Shown here: one piece after another, positions 48,801 to 58,733 of the stretch
How the letters are laid out: each line of letters opens with the position of its first letter
How positions within the stretch are numbered: position 1 is the stretch's first letter
From: Xanthomonas vasicola
Lineage (GTDB): Bacteria > Pseudomonadota > Gammaproteobacteria > Xanthomonadales > Xanthomonadaceae
Direction of reading: 5' to 3'
DNA length: 64,000 bases
NCBI RefSeq assembly: GCF_000772705.2
Contig: NZ_JSBW02000050.1
Span: 36,479 to 100,478, forward strand
Notes under the pieces: generated by a model
What the model was told of the DNA's origin: nothing
Seen by the model: only the letters and a program-made list of their open reading frames with translations
Database searches by the model: none
Position numbers and translations under genes: made by a program

Positions 48801-49487
48801 ATGTTCACCCCGGAAGAGCTGACCGCGATCGGCTTGAGTCTCAAGGTCGCGATCGTGGCGGCGCTCGCCAGCCTGCCACCGGGCATTGCCTGCGGCTGGC
48901 TGCTGGCAAGGCGTCGCTTCCCGGGTAAGGCCTTGCTGGACGCGCTACTGCATCTGCCGCTGGTGATGCCGCCGGTGGTCACCGGCTATGCGCTGCTGGT
49001 GGTGCTGGGCACGCAGGGGCCGGTGGGCAGTTGGTTGCTGGAACATTTCGGCATCCAGTTCGCGTTCCGTTGGACCGGCGCGGCGCTGGCCTGCGCGGTG
49101 ATGGGATTCCCGCTGATGGTGCGCGCAATTCGCCTCTCCATCGAAGCAACCGATCACCGGCTGGAAGCGGCCGCCGCCACGCTGGGCGCCGGGCCGTGGC
49201 GGGTATTTTTCAGCATCACCTTGCCGCTGGCATGGCCAGGCCTGGTCGCCGGCGTGGCGCTCGCGTTCGCCAAGGCGCTGGGCGAATTCGGCGCCACCAT
49301 CACCTTCGTCTCGAATATCCCTGGTGAAACGCAGACCTTGTCGTCGGCCATTTATGGGCTGATGCAGGTGCCGGGCATGGAATCGGGCATCTGGCGGCTG
49401 GCGGGCGTGGCGCTGGCGATTTCGCTGGCCGCGTTGCTGTTGTCCGAGTGGCTGGTGCGTCGGCCGCATCCGCGCGAGGAAGACTAA
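48801..49487 (+). CDS. modB: Molybdate ABC transporter permease
   Basis: About 228 residues from ATG 48801; a TTG two codons earlier is possible. Five or six membrane helices are present. The ABC permease loop [21 protein letters not shown] (about residues 117-137) contacts the ATPase. The stop and the modC start share a base (TAATG), so translation is coupled. It forms the inner-membrane channel for molybdate. Confidence 0.93.
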   Translation: MFTPEELTAIGLSLKVAIVAALASLPPGIACGWLLARRRFPGKALLDALLHLPLVMPPVVTGYALLVVLGTQGPVGSWLLEHFGIQFAFRWTGAALACAVMGFPLMVRAIRLSIEATDHRLEAAAATLGAGPWRVFFSITLPLAWPGLVAGVALAFAKALGEFGATITFVSNIPGETQTLSSAIYGLMQVPGMESGIWRLAGVALAISLAALLLSEWLVRRPHPREED

Positions 49488-50101
49488 TGCTGGATATCGA
49501 TCTGCAGCTACAACGCGGCACATTCGAACGCCACATCCGCATCCAAGATGATGCGCGCGTGGTAGCGCTGGTGGGTCCGTCCGGCGCGGGAAAGACCACG
49601 GTGCTCAACGCGATTGCCGGATTGATGCGCCCGCATGCTGGGCATATTCATATCGATGGGCGTTGCCTGTACGACGCTGGGCAAGGCATCGACCTGCCCA
49701 CGCACAAGCGTCGGATCGGTTACGTGTTTCAGGATGCGCGGCTGTTCCCGCACCTGGATGTGCGCAGCAATCTGCGCTATGGCCGGCATGCGCACGGCAC
49801 GGCGCCGTTCGGCTTCGACGATGTGGTGGCTTTGCTCGGCATTGCGCCGCTGTTGCAACGCCGGCCGCACAACCTCTCTGGTGGCGAGGCGCAGCGCGTG
49901 GCGATTGGCCGCGCATTGTTGGCGCAACCGGCGATCCTGCTATTCGACGAACCGCTATCGGCACTGGATCAGGCGCGCCGCGAAGAATTGATCCCGTATC
50001 TGCAGCGCGTGCGCGACGAGATTCGCCTGCCGATGCTCTACGTCAGCCACAACGCCGATGAAGTACAGCGTATTGCTGATAGCGTGCATGTGCTGGATTG
50101 A
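49487..50101 (+). CDS. modC: Molybdate ABC transporter ATP-binding protein, short form
   Basis: 204 residues from ATG 49487. Walker A is GPSGAGKTT (about residues 28-36), the Q-loop is [13 protein letters not shown], the signature is [16 protein letters not shown] and Walker B is [12 protein letters not shown]. It ends right after the ATPase domain. The C-terminal TOBE (molybdate-binding) domain of typical ModC (about 350 residues) is absent, so feedback sensing of molybdate by ModC is not expected. It powers uptake with ModB. Confidence 0.93.
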   Translation: MLDIDLQLQRGTFERHIRIQDDARVVALVGPSGAGKTTVLNAIAGLMRPHAGHIHIDGRCLYDAGQGIDLPTHKRRIGYVFQDARLFPHLDVRSNLRYGRHAHGTAPFGFDDVVALLGIAPLLQRRPHNLSGGEAQRVAIGRALLAQPAILLFDEPLSALDQARREELIPYLQRVRDEIRLPMLYVSHNADEVQRIADSVHVLD

Positions 50102-50374
50102 AGGTGGACTGCACGTTGATACGGAGTTTGCGTGTAACGTGTTCTCAGATGGATATCGATGCCAGCCTGGACGATCTTTGTCCGTCTTCGTTAGTCACTC
50201 AGTTCACTGCGTGCCATTGCGTTGCCGCGCGATAGGCGTGAGCTGGCCTAATCAAGCCGCCCTCTTCGATCACGACCCGGATTCCGGAGACCTTCCCGCA
50301 TTGATGGCGGTCAGGCATAGCGCGCGGGTATTGGTAGGCAGGCAGCACACGACCGGCTCGGCTACCCTGCGCGG

Positions 50375-52333
50375 ATGACCGAATCTCTCACTGACCTGAG
50401 CGCCGCCGTGGAGCGGATCCTGCAACGTATCGACGGCCCGCTGCGCGTCGGCGCACCGCTGGGCATCGGCAAGCCGCACCGGCTGTTGAACGCCCTATAC
50501 GCGCAGATCCAGGACACGCCGTCGCGGCCACTGGCAATTTACACGGCGTTATCGCTCAACCCGCCCAAGCCGGGTACCGGACTCGAAGCGCGCTTCGCCG
50601 CAGCGTTCATCGCGCGTCATTTTGGTGACGATTTCCCGCGCCTTGCCTATGTCGACGCGATGCTGCGCGACGCCTTGCCCGCGCATGTGCAGGTGGAAGA
50701 GTTCTACATGCAGTCCGGCGGGCTGTTGCATTCCACCCAGGCGCAGGCCGACTACACGAGTCTCAACTACACGCATGCCGCCACAGCGGTGGCGCAACGC
50801 GCGCCCAACCTGATCGTGCAAAAGGTGGCGCGCGAACCCGGCGGCACGCGGCTGTCGTTGTCGTGCAACAACGACATCACCCAGGACACGCTGGATGCGG
50901 TGCGGGCACTCGGCTTGCCGCGGCCGATGCTGGTGGCCGAAGTGGACCCGCAGCTGCCATGGATGGGTGGCACCGCAGCAGTGGATGCCGCGTTCTTCGA
51001 TCTGATCATCGATCTACCTGGCCCGTCACCACACCTGTTCGGTTTGCCGCGACAGCCGGTGACGAGTGTCGACTACGCCATCGGCCTGTATGCCAGCACC
51101 CTGGTGCGCGATGGCGGCACCCTGCAGATCGGCATCGGCACGCTCGCCGACGCACTAAGCCATGCCTTGATACTGCGGCATACCGATAATGCGACCTATC
51201 GCCGCGTGCTGCATGCACTGGATCCGGCACTGGAGCACCACCCGGCCGTGCAGGCCAGCGGCGGCCTGGAGCCGTTCGCTAACGGCTTGTACGGCTGTAG
51301 CGAAATGCTCAACGAAGGCTTCAAACAGTTGGTGGACAGCGGCGTTATCCGTCGCAAGGTGCACGACGATGTAGCGCTGATGCAGCGCATTGCCGATGGC
51401 AGCGCCGACGCAGCCGACCGTGCACGTCTTGCCGAGGAAGGCGAGTTCCTGCATGGCGCCTTCTACCTCGGCTCGCCGGCGTTTTATCAATGGCTGCGCG
51501 ATCTGGATGCACCGACACGCGCGGCGATCGGCATGCGTCGCATCAGCGAGATCAATCAGCTCTACAATGGCAACGAGGCGTTGGGCCGGTTGAAGCGCAA
51601 GGATGCACGCTTTTTCAATTCCTGCATGATGGCCACCGCGTTGGGTGCGGCAGTATCCGATGGGCTGGAGGATGGCCGCATTGTGTCCGGCGTTGGCGGG
51701 CAATACAACTTCGTGGCGATGGCGCATGCATTGCCGCAGGCACGTAGCGCCTTGATGCTGCGCGCCACCCGCGAGGCGGGCGCAAACACGGCCAGCAACG
51801 TGCGTTGGAACTACGGCCACACCACCATTCCGCGCCATCTGCGCGATCTCTACATCACCGAATACGGCATCGCCGACCTGCGCCACAAAACCGATCAGGA
51901 CTGCGCGCTGGAAATGGCCGCCATCTGCGATGCTCGCTTCCAGCAAGACCTGCTTGCCCAGGCCAAACAATCGCGCAAGCTGCGCACAGCGCCAGTATTG
52001 CCAGTCCGTGCGCAACGTAATACCCCACAGGCACTCGAACAGGCCCTGGCCCCATTTCGGCGTGACGGCAGCCTGCCCGATTACCCGCTCGGCAGCGACT
52101 TCACCGAGATCGAACAGCGTCTGCTGCCGGCATTGAGTTGGCTCAAACGTGCGACCGCCAGCACTGGCGGAAAAATCGCCACGGTGAGCCGCGCACTGCT
52201 CACGCGCGGGGTGTCGAACGCCACTGATGTGGCCTGCCTGCAACGCATGGCGCTGGATGCACCAAGAAACCTTGGCGATCGCCTGCAGGCGCGGCTGCTG
52301 AGCTATGCGCTGCGACAGACCGCCGCTTCATAA
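50375..52333 (+). CDS. Acetyl-CoA hydrolase/transferase family protein
   Basis: About 652 residues, longer than most members. It has an N-terminal CoA-transferase-like half and a C-terminal AcetylCoA_hyd_C domain. Conserved features include LQIGIGTLADALSHAL, GLYGCSEMLNEGFKQL, SGVGGQYNFVAMAHALP and NYGHTTIPRHLRDLYITEYG. The family moves CoA between acetate and other acids, or hydrolyses acyl-CoA. The exact acyl donor is unknown. The gene stands alone. About 270 non-coding bases lie upstream after modC. Confidence 0.9.
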   Translation: MTESLTDLSAAVERILQRIDGPLRVGAPLGIGKPHRLLNALYAQIQDTPSRPLAIYTALSLNPPKPGTGLEARFAAAFIARHFGDDFPRLAYVDAMLRDALPAHVQVEEFYMQSGGLLHSTQAQADYTSLNYTHAATAVAQRAPNLIVQKVAREPGGTRLSLSCNNDITQDTLDAVRALGLPRPMLVAEVDPQLPWMGGTAAVDAAFFDLIIDLPGPSPHLFGLPRQPVTSVDYAIGLYASTLVRDGGTLQIGIGTLADALSHALILRHTDNATYRRVLHALDPALEHHPAVQASGGLEPFANGLYGCSEMLNEGFKQLVDSGVIRRKVHDDVALMQRIADGSADAADRARLAEEGEFLHGAFYLGSPAFYQWLRDLDAPTRAAIGMRRISEINQLYNGNEALGRLKRKDARFFNSCMMATALGAAVSDGLEDGRIVSGVGGQYNFVAMAHALPQARSALMLRATREAGANTASNVRWNYGHTTIPRHLRDLYITEYGIADLRHKTDQDCALEMAAICDARFQQDLLAQAKQSRKLRTAPVLPVRAQRNTPQALEQALAPFRRDGSLPDYPLGSDFTEIEQRLLPALSWLKRATASTGGKIATVSRALLTRGVSNATDVACLQRMALDAPRNLGDRLQARLLSYALRQTAAS

Positions 52334-52548
52334 AAAAAACAGTGCCGCGATTTGCAAACGGCATCAACACAGCGGCACAGCCTGACGCATCACGGACACA
52401 CAGCGGAAAGATATGCGTCAAACTTGGCCGCGATGATGGCGACCTCGTCGCTTTCCGGCTGTGCTGCATGCCTCTTTTTCGCGCCTTTATTGCTGTTGCC
52501 TCTGGTCTCAATCGCAAAACGAAGTTGCTGCGCGCAAAGCGAAGAAAA

Positions 52549-53643
52549 ATGCCGCGCACTGCCATCTTCAGCGTGCTATTGCTGAGCGGTCTTGTTGCGC
52601 AAGCTGCGCCACGCCTTACCGACCTGCAGTACATCGGCAGCCACAATAGCTACCACGCCGGCTTTGCGCCCAGCGAAGCAGCGTTGTTGAAGCAACTAAA
52701 CCCAGAACTGTTTGCCGCGCTGGACTACCGCCATCCTGTACTGACGCAGCAACTCGACGATGGCGTGCGCCAACTCGAACTGGATGTCTTCGCCGATGCA
52801 CGAGGCGGGCGTTACGTGCATCCGGCCATCGTTGCGCAGATCGCCAAGGCCGGTCTGCCGGCCGCGCCGGCAAGTGCGCCCGCAGGGGTGATGGACAAGC
52901 CCGGCTTCAAGGTCATGCACGTGCAGGATCTGGACCAGCGCAGCAACTGCCAACCCTTGATCGCCTGCCTGCAGGAAATCCGCACCTGGTCGAAGCAGCA
53001 CCCGGGCCATGTGCCGATCTTCATCCTGCTCGAAACCAAGCAGTCGCCAATCCAGTTGGCGTTCCCCACGGTGCAACCCGAACCGTTCGATGCGAAGGCG
53101 ATGGATGCGCTGGATGCCGAATTACGCTCGGTCTTCCAACCCGGTGAATACATCAGCCCCGATCAGGTGCGTGGCAACGCACGTACGCTCAATGCCGGCG
53201 TGCTTGCGCATGGCTGGCCGTCCTTGGCCCAGGCGCGCGGCAAGGTGGTGTTTCTGCTCGACCAACGTGTTGCCGGCGCCAGCTACCTGCCCGGTCACCC
53301 ATCGCTGCGCGGCCGCGTGTGTTTCACCAATGCGGCACCAGGCGAGGACGATGCAGCCTTCGTGGAGCTCAACGACGGCCCTGCAGATGACATCAGGAAG
53401 CTGGTCAAGGCCGGCTATCTGGTGCGCACGCGTACCGATGCAGACTTGAAGGAAGCGCAGCGCAACGACGCCTCCCGGCGCGACGCCATGCTGGCCAGCG
53501 GCGCGCAATTGCTTAGCACCGATTTCCCGATCAACGAACCGGCCGATAACGGCTACGTGGTGCGTTTCGATAACGATGCCGTGGCGCGTTGCAATCCGCA
53601 GCGACCAAGCGCGCATTGCGACGGCATCGACCTGCACCACTGA
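52549..53643 (+). CDS. Exported Ca2+-dependent phosphatidylinositol-specific phospholipase C family protein
   Basis: 364 residues from ATG 52549. The frame extends upstream, but only this start gives a clean signal peptide (MPRTAIFSVLLLSGLVAQA). The catalytic first histidine lies in YIGSHNSYHAGF (about residues 28-39). The acidic metal site is LELDVFADARGG, and the second histidine is in FKVMHVQDLDQ. The family (PI-PLC1-like, as in Streptomyces) cleaves inositol phospholipids, with a Ca ion bound. It lies 132 bp before a TonB receptor on the same strand. That may be a scavenging pair for plant-derived inositol phosphates, but this is speculation. Confidence 0.87.
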   Translation: MPRTAIFSVLLLSGLVAQAAPRLTDLQYIGSHNSYHAGFAPSEAALLKQLNPELFAALDYRHPVLTQQLDDGVRQLELDVFADARGGRYVHPAIVAQIAKAGLPAAPASAPAGVMDKPGFKVMHVQDLDQRSNCQPLIACLQEIRTWSKQHPGHVPIFILLETKQSPIQLAFPTVQPEPFDAKAMDALDAELRSVFQPGEYISPDQVRGNARTLNAGVLAHGWPSLAQARGKVVFLLDQRVAGASYLPGHPSLRGRVCFTNAAPGEDDAAFVELNDGPADDIRKLVKAGYLVRTRTDADLKEAQRNDASRRDAMLASGAQLLSTDFPINEPADNGYVVRFDNDAVARCNPQRPSAHCDGIDLHH

Positions 53644-53775
53644 GCGCAGCAATGCGCGCGCAGGCGCAAGCCATCCCCACGTAGCAGACCTATCGCAATG
53701 GAAGGCGTCGGCAATCTATCACCGCACCCGCTTATCGGGCGCGGACTTCCCTATCCCATCACGCGAGCCCCCAGC

Positions 53776-56490
53776 ATGCAGTTCCCCAGCACCTTCCATC
53801 GTTTGAGCTGCGCCATTGCCGTGGTGCTCTCCGCACCCGCGCTTGCGTGCGCTGCCGAGATGACCACCACCACGTTGGACTCGGTCAACGTGCAAGCCAC
53901 CCACGCCGCAGCACCGGGATCGCTCAACGAACAGCGCTTATCCAATTCCGTCAACAGCGTGATGAGCAAGCAGGAAATTGATGCGATTCCATCCGGCGGC
54001 ATTGCCGATGTGGTGGCGCATATGCCGGGGCTGTCGTCCTATAGTGACATGCATCTTGGGCAGGCCACCACCGGCGAGAATGCTTACGTCAGCATTCGCG
54101 GCATGGACGCCAGCTACAACGCGTACACCCTCAACGGGTTTGGCATGCCGGAAACCGACTCGTCGACACGCGCCATTTCGTTGAACATGCTGGCACCGTT
54201 CGGCATCCAGTCGGTGCAGGTCTCCAAATCGCCCACGCCTGACATGCCCGGCGATTCGATCGGCGGCGCGATTGATATGCGCACCCCCAATGCGTTCGAT
54301 TTCGGTCAAGACGTCTATGCCAAGAGCACCGCGCAAGGTCAGTTCAACGCATTGGCCCACCACCTGGGTGGCAAGGACAGCGGCGGCACCTTCCAGCAAG
54401 AGCTAGCCTGGAAATTCGGGCAAGGCGATGCCTTCGGCATCTACGCATCGGCCTATTACGGCAAGAACAACAACATGGCGCAGGCACCGGCGCCCAACAG
54501 CAAATATGTTCCGGCAGACCCTACGCTTGCCAACGCCACCGACCTGCGCGATGTCGGCCCGTTGATCAGCACCCGCTACAAGTACAGCCTCTACACCAGC
54601 CAGATCGAACGCTATGGCGGCAACCTGTCGCTGGATTGGCAAGGCGACACCAGCGCGCTGTATGCGCGTGCCATCTACGGCAGTTACGGCGTCACGGGCA
54701 CGCAGGACCAGTCCAGTGCACGCCTGGAAACCTATCGCAACCAGCCCACCGCGGTGCGCGGTGGGTACTTCAATACGCACGATATCGACGAGACGCTGGC
54801 CACCTTGCAACTGGGAGGCCAGACCACGCTCGATCGCTTGCACTTCGATTACGGCACCTCGGTCGGGCGTGGCACGCGCAGCCGGCCGGATTACGTGTCC
54901 GCCAGCCTGTATGGATTTACGCCGGGCAGTTTTGCCTTCGACCTCAGCGACCCGACCTACCCAAGCATCGGCCCAAGTTCACCGGCGTTGAAGGACTTTT
55001 TCTACAACCTGGATTCGTCGCTGTTGTGGAAGGTGCAAGGCCACGATGCCGGCAGCCATGACAACCGCTTCAACGCGCATACCGATATCGCGTATCAAGT
55101 CGATGGCGCTGTACTGGATAGCGTCAAGCTCGGCCTGTCGGCCGATCACTCAGAGCGCGGCGCCTACGACCATCCGTTCTTCCACAAGGATGGCAATTTC
55201 GTCACCAACGGTCCGTACTTTGGCGGACCCAATTACGCATTCCCCACTGCCGGCGGTGCGCCGCTGAGCGCGATCCCCGGCCGCATCACTTACAACGCAT
55301 TCGATGGCCACTACGCGGGGCCGTTCAAACTGCTCGACCGCAGCTGGATGCGCGCGCAGGCGCTGCCGTACAAATATGTTGACGATCCGAACGGCGCAGG
55401 CAATTACACCGCCAACGACTACAACGCCAACACCACCTCCAGCACCGAGGCAATTTATTCGGGCTACGCGATGGCCGCGCTGCACATTGGCGCGGTGAGC
55501 GTGCTGCCCGGCGTGCGTTACGAATTGACGCGGTACTCGGCCGATTCCTGGCAATCCAGCGGCGATGGCAGCACCGGCAGTTTCGTCGGCACCGGCAGCA
55601 CCTATGGCAAGGTCTTGCCGGGCATCAGCATCAACTATCGCCCGGACGATCTCACCGTGTATCGCGCGGCGGTGCGGCGCAGTTTCAGCCGCCCGGCGTT
55701 TGGGCTGATTTCCGGCGAGACGGTGTATTCGATCGACGACACCCAAAAAGTGGTCGGCATTTCCAAACCCAATCCCAACCTGCAGGCGAGCACCGCCGAC
55801 AATGCCGACCTGTCTGCCGAGTTCTACGACCACAGCGGCGGCGTGCTCAGCGCATCGACGTACTACAAGCGCATCAACGGTTTCATTTACACCTCGCAAT
55901 CGGCCACCAGCAACGACAGCACCCTGGGCGGCCTGGTGCCAACCGGCACCACGTTCGAAAACGGCGTGCCGGTGACCATGCCGCAGAATGGCGGCACCGC
56001 AAAGCTATATGGGCTGGAGTTGGCAGCGAGCAAACGGCTGCAACAATTGCCCGGGCTGTGGAGCAATCTGGGCGTCACCGCCAACCTCACGCTGCAACAC
56101 AGCGAAGCCGATAGCAAACGCAGTGATCAGCCGGAAAAGACCTGGCTACCGCGTGCGCCGGAGCGCATCTACAACCTGGACCTGTTCTACGACGACACCC
56201 ATCTGCGCACCGACCTGAGCTACAACTACACCGGCCTGCAACTGCTGGGGCTCACCACCGACCGCCTCAATTACTACCTGCAGCCGGTGAAGTCGTTGGA
56301 TTTCAACGCGACCTATCACTTGCCGCACCACATCGATGTCGGCGTGGCGGCAAAGAATCTGCTCAATGCTGCCACCTTCAACGAAACGCAGGGTAAGTCC
56401 AAACGCTACATGGCCTACGATCCCGGCGCCGACGGTGCCTATGTGCAAACCGGGCGGACCTACATGCTGACCTTGGGCTACACCTACTGA
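53776..56490 (+). CDS. TonB-dependent receptor (Xanthomonas/Caulobacter expanded family)
   Basis: 904 residues from ATG 53776 (MQFPSTFHRLSCAIAVVLS), with a signal peptide ending ALACAAE. The plug has the expanded-family pattern IADVVAHMPGLSSYSD, AYVSIRGMDASYNAYTLNG and SPTPDMPGDSIGGAIDMRTP. The large barrel ends LTLGYTY. Members take up diverse ligands, including plant carbohydrates and iron complexes. The ligand is unknown. The gene directly upstream encodes an exported phospholipase C, which may release its substrate. The 3' flank (56491-56787) has no recognised gene. Confidence 0.92.
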   Translation: MQFPSTFHRLSCAIAVVLSAPALACAAEMTTTTLDSVNVQATHAAAPGSLNEQRLSNSVNSVMSKQEIDAIPSGGIADVVAHMPGLSSYSDMHLGQATTGENAYVSIRGMDASYNAYTLNGFGMPETDSSTRAISLNMLAPFGIQSVQVSKSPTPDMPGDSIGGAIDMRTPNAFDFGQDVYAKSTAQGQFNALAHHLGGKDSGGTFQQELAWKFGQGDAFGIYASAYYGKNNNMAQAPAPNSKYVPADPTLANATDLRDVGPLISTRYKYSLYTSQIERYGGNLSLDWQGDTSALYARAIYGSYGVTGTQDQSSARLETYRNQPTAVRGGYFNTHDIDETLATLQLGGQTTLDRLHFDYGTSVGRGTRSRPDYVSASLYGFTPGSFAFDLSDPTYPSIGPSSPALKDFFYNLDSSLLWKVQGHDAGSHDNRFNAHTDIAYQVDGAVLDSVKLGLSADHSERGAYDHPFFHKDGNFVTNGPYFGGPNYAFPTAGGAPLSAIPGRITYNAFDGHYAGPFKLLDRSWMRAQALPYKYVDDPNGAGNYTANDYNANTTSSTEAIYSGYAMAALHIGAVSVLPGVRYELTRYSADSWQSSGDGSTGSFVGTGSTYGKVLPGISINYRPDDLTVYRAAVRRSFSRPAFGLISGETVYSIDDTQKVVGISKPNPNLQASTADNADLSAEFYDHSGGVLSASTYYKRINGFIYTSQSATSNDSTLGGLVPTGTTFENGVPVTMPQNGGTAKLYGLELAASKRLQQLPGLWSNLGVTANLTLQHSEADSKRSDQPEKTWLPRAPERIYNLDLFYDDTHLRTDLSYNYTGLQLLGLTTDRLNYYLQPVKSLDFNATYHLPHHIDVGVAAKNLLNAATFNETQGKSKRYMAYDPGADGAYVQTGRTYMLTLGYTY

Positions 56491-56787
56491 TCGGGAGCGG
56501 CAGGCACGCTGCAGCGGTGATCTTGCGTATGCAAGACGCCGCTGCTGCTGTTACGTGCGCGCGATGTAGCGGATGGAGCACTGGCATTGCCTGGTGCGCA
56601 ACTGCATCGCGACCTCATCGTTATGCCACGACATTGGTATACCGGTCCTCGACCAAAGAAGTCGACCGCTGTCGTGCACAGCATGCGTGGCCACTCGCAG
56701 GGCAGACGCATCGCACCGCTTTCCCCAGTCAGGGCCGGTGCAGCGATTTCACGCAGAAAACGCAGGCGGCTGCGGCAAGGTGCGCGC

Positions 56788-57795
56788 ATGCCTCTTTCGG
56801 ACCTGCACATGCCACCACGCTCCTACGTTCGCGTCTGCTTGCTTGCCCTTGCACTGGGCACCTCCTTGTCGGCGCTGGCGCAAGCGCAGCAGCCCGCGCC
56901 TGCCGCTGCCCCGGCACCCGCCGCCGCTCCAGCGGGCAAGGCCGTGCCCACCGGGGTGCGTTCGGATCTGCACGCGCAAGTGTTGTTGGATCGCGCACAT
57001 TTTTCGCCGGGCCAGATCGACGGCGAGCGCGGCTCCAATCAAAAACGCGCGGTGTCCGGCTTCCAGGCCGCACACAACATCAAGGTCAGCGGCGAGCTGG
57101 ATGACGCCACCTGGCAGGCCTTGCAGGCCGACACCACGCCGGCCCTGGTGCAGTACACGCTCACCGACGCCGATGTCGCTGGCCCGTTCCAACCCATTCC
57201 CAAAGGACCGGCCGAACAGGCCAAGCTCACCGCACTGGGTTACGCCTCGGTCGATGAAGCACTGGGCGAACGTTTCCATGCAGACCCCGCACTGCTGCGC
57301 CAACTCAATCCTGGCGTGGATCTGAGCAAAGCCGGCAGCGTGATCCAGGTGCCGAACATTGATGGCGTGCCGCCGTTAGCTAAGCCGGCAAAGCTGGTGG
57401 TGGATAAATCCGATTCGACGCTGCGGCTATTCGATGCCGACGGCAAGATGTATGCGCAATTCCCGGTGTCGTCCGGTAGCAAGCATGACCCGCTGCCGAT
57501 CGGCCACTGGAAGATCCTCGGCGTCGCACGCGACCCGGTGTTCAAGTACAACCCCAAACTGTTCTGGGACGCGAAAAAGGGCGATCAAAAGGCCACGTTG
57601 CCAGCGGGTCCGAACAACCCGGTCGGCCGTGTCTGGATCGATCTGTCCAAGCCGCATTACGGTTTGCATGGCACGCCCGAACCCGGCCATGTCGGCAAGA
57701 CCCAATCGCACGGCTGCGTGCGTCTGACCAACTGGGACGTGGTCAATCTCGCCAGTGTGGTGGGCCCGTCGATGCCGGTGGTGATGCAGGAGTAA
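56788..57795 (+). CDS. L,D-transpeptidase (YkuD) with peptidoglycan-binding domain
   Basis: 335 residues from ATG 56788, with AAGG seven bases upstream; ATG 56809 is the alternative. A signal peptide ends ALAQAQ. A Pro/Ala linker follows, then a PG_binding_1-like repeat (LLDRAHFSPGQIDGERGSNQKRA, about residues 65-90). A LysM-like segment (FHADPALLRQLNPGVD) precedes the YkuD catalytic domain. The active-site motif SHGCVRLTNWD is near the end and is preceded by HYGLHGTPEP. It forms 3-3 peptidoglycan cross-links or attaches proteins to peptidoglycan. It is followed two bases later by an M23 peptidase. Confidence 0.92.
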   Translation: MPLSDLHMPPRSYVRVCLLALALGTSLSALAQAQQPAPAAAPAPAAAPAGKAVPTGVRSDLHAQVLLDRAHFSPGQIDGERGSNQKRAVSGFQAAHNIKVSGELDDATWQALQADTTPALVQYTLTDADVAGPFQPIPKGPAEQAKLTALGYASVDEALGERFHADPALLRQLNPGVDLSKAGSVIQVPNIDGVPPLAKPAKLVVDKSDSTLRLFDADGKMYAQFPVSSGSKHDPLPIGHWKILGVARDPVFKYNPKLFWDAKKGDQKATLPAGPNNPVGRVWIDLSKPHYGLHGTPEPGHVGKTQSHGCVRLTNWDVVNLASVVGPSMPVVMQE

Positions 57796-57797
57796 GC

Positions 57798-58523
57798 ATG
57801 AAATTGCTGATGACATTGTTGGTGGGTGTCGTGCTGGGTGCAGCCGGCTATTGGTGGCTAGAACGCACTGCGCCGGGAGCAAAGGTGGAGTCGCTGTCCA
57901 GCACTGCACCAGTGACGGCAGACAACACTGCAGCGGGTGCCGCAGCGATGGCAGCGCCTGCTCCAGTACCTGCGGCGACACCGTCGGTTGCCACTGCGTC
58001 AGCAACCCACGCGGCACCAACCAGCACGCCGGTGGCGTCAACGACAACGACAACGACAACTGCTGATACCGCGACCCCGGGCAGCGGCCTGCTGATTCCA
58101 GTGCAAGGCATCAGCGCCAACCAGCTGCAAGACACCTTCATCGATGCGCGCAGCCAAGGCCGTGTGCACGATGCCATCGACATCCTTGCGCCAACCGGCA
58201 CACCGGTTGTGGCAGTTGCCGACGGCAAGGTCGAAAAACTCTTCACCAGCGACCGCGGTGGCCTGACCGTGTACCAGTTCGAGCCCGGCGGCACGTATTG
58301 CTACTACTACGCGCACCTGGAGCGCTATGCCGACGGTTTGGCAGAGAAACAATCGATCAAGCGCGGCCAGGTCATCGGCTACGTCGGCAGCACCGGCAAC
58401 GCGAATCCCGCCGCCCCGCATCTGCACTTCGAGATCCATCGGCTGGGGCCGGAAAAAGAATGGTGGAAGGGAGAGGCGTTGAATCCCTATCCGGCGTTGC
58501 ACGACGATCAGGCCTTGCACTAA
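57798..58523 (+). CDS. M23 (LytM) family peptidoglycan endopeptidase
   Basis: 241 residues anchored by an N-terminal helix (MKLLMTLLVGVVLGAAGYWW). A Thr/Ala/Pro linker follows, with a run of seven threonines. The LytM domain has metal ligands in GRVHDAIDI (H and D spaced as in HxxxD) and HLHFEIHR, with YYYAHLERYADGL between. It should cut peptide cross-links in peptidoglycan. It lies two bases behind an L,D-transpeptidase, so one operon encodes an enzyme that makes cross-links and one that breaks them. Confidence 0.92.
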   Translation: MKLLMTLLVGVVLGAAGYWWLERTAPGAKVESLSSTAPVTADNTAAGAAAMAAPAPVPAATPSVATASATHAAPTSTPVASTTTTTTTADTATPGSGLLIPVQGISANQLQDTFIDARSQGRVHDAIDILAPTGTPVVAVADGKVEKLFTSDRGGLTVYQFEPGGTYCYYYAHLERYADGLAEKQSIKRGQVIGYVGSTGNANPAAPHLHFEIHRLGPEKEWWKGEALNPYPALHDDQALH

Positions 58524-58733
58524 GAAAGGCGATCCGAATGAATACGACCAAGGGCCTGCGCGCGTTGTGCAGACCTTTCGTCGTTAGCAGTTCCTGATTT
58601 TCTGAAAGCAGCAGTCCATCGATCTATTCATACACAGCGCTTCATTACCCTGCAATTCAGTGGATGCGGCGCATAGCGTCACGCATCTGGATCAGCGCTC
58701 GTCGCAGCGACCCAACCATGTGACCCGCTACAG

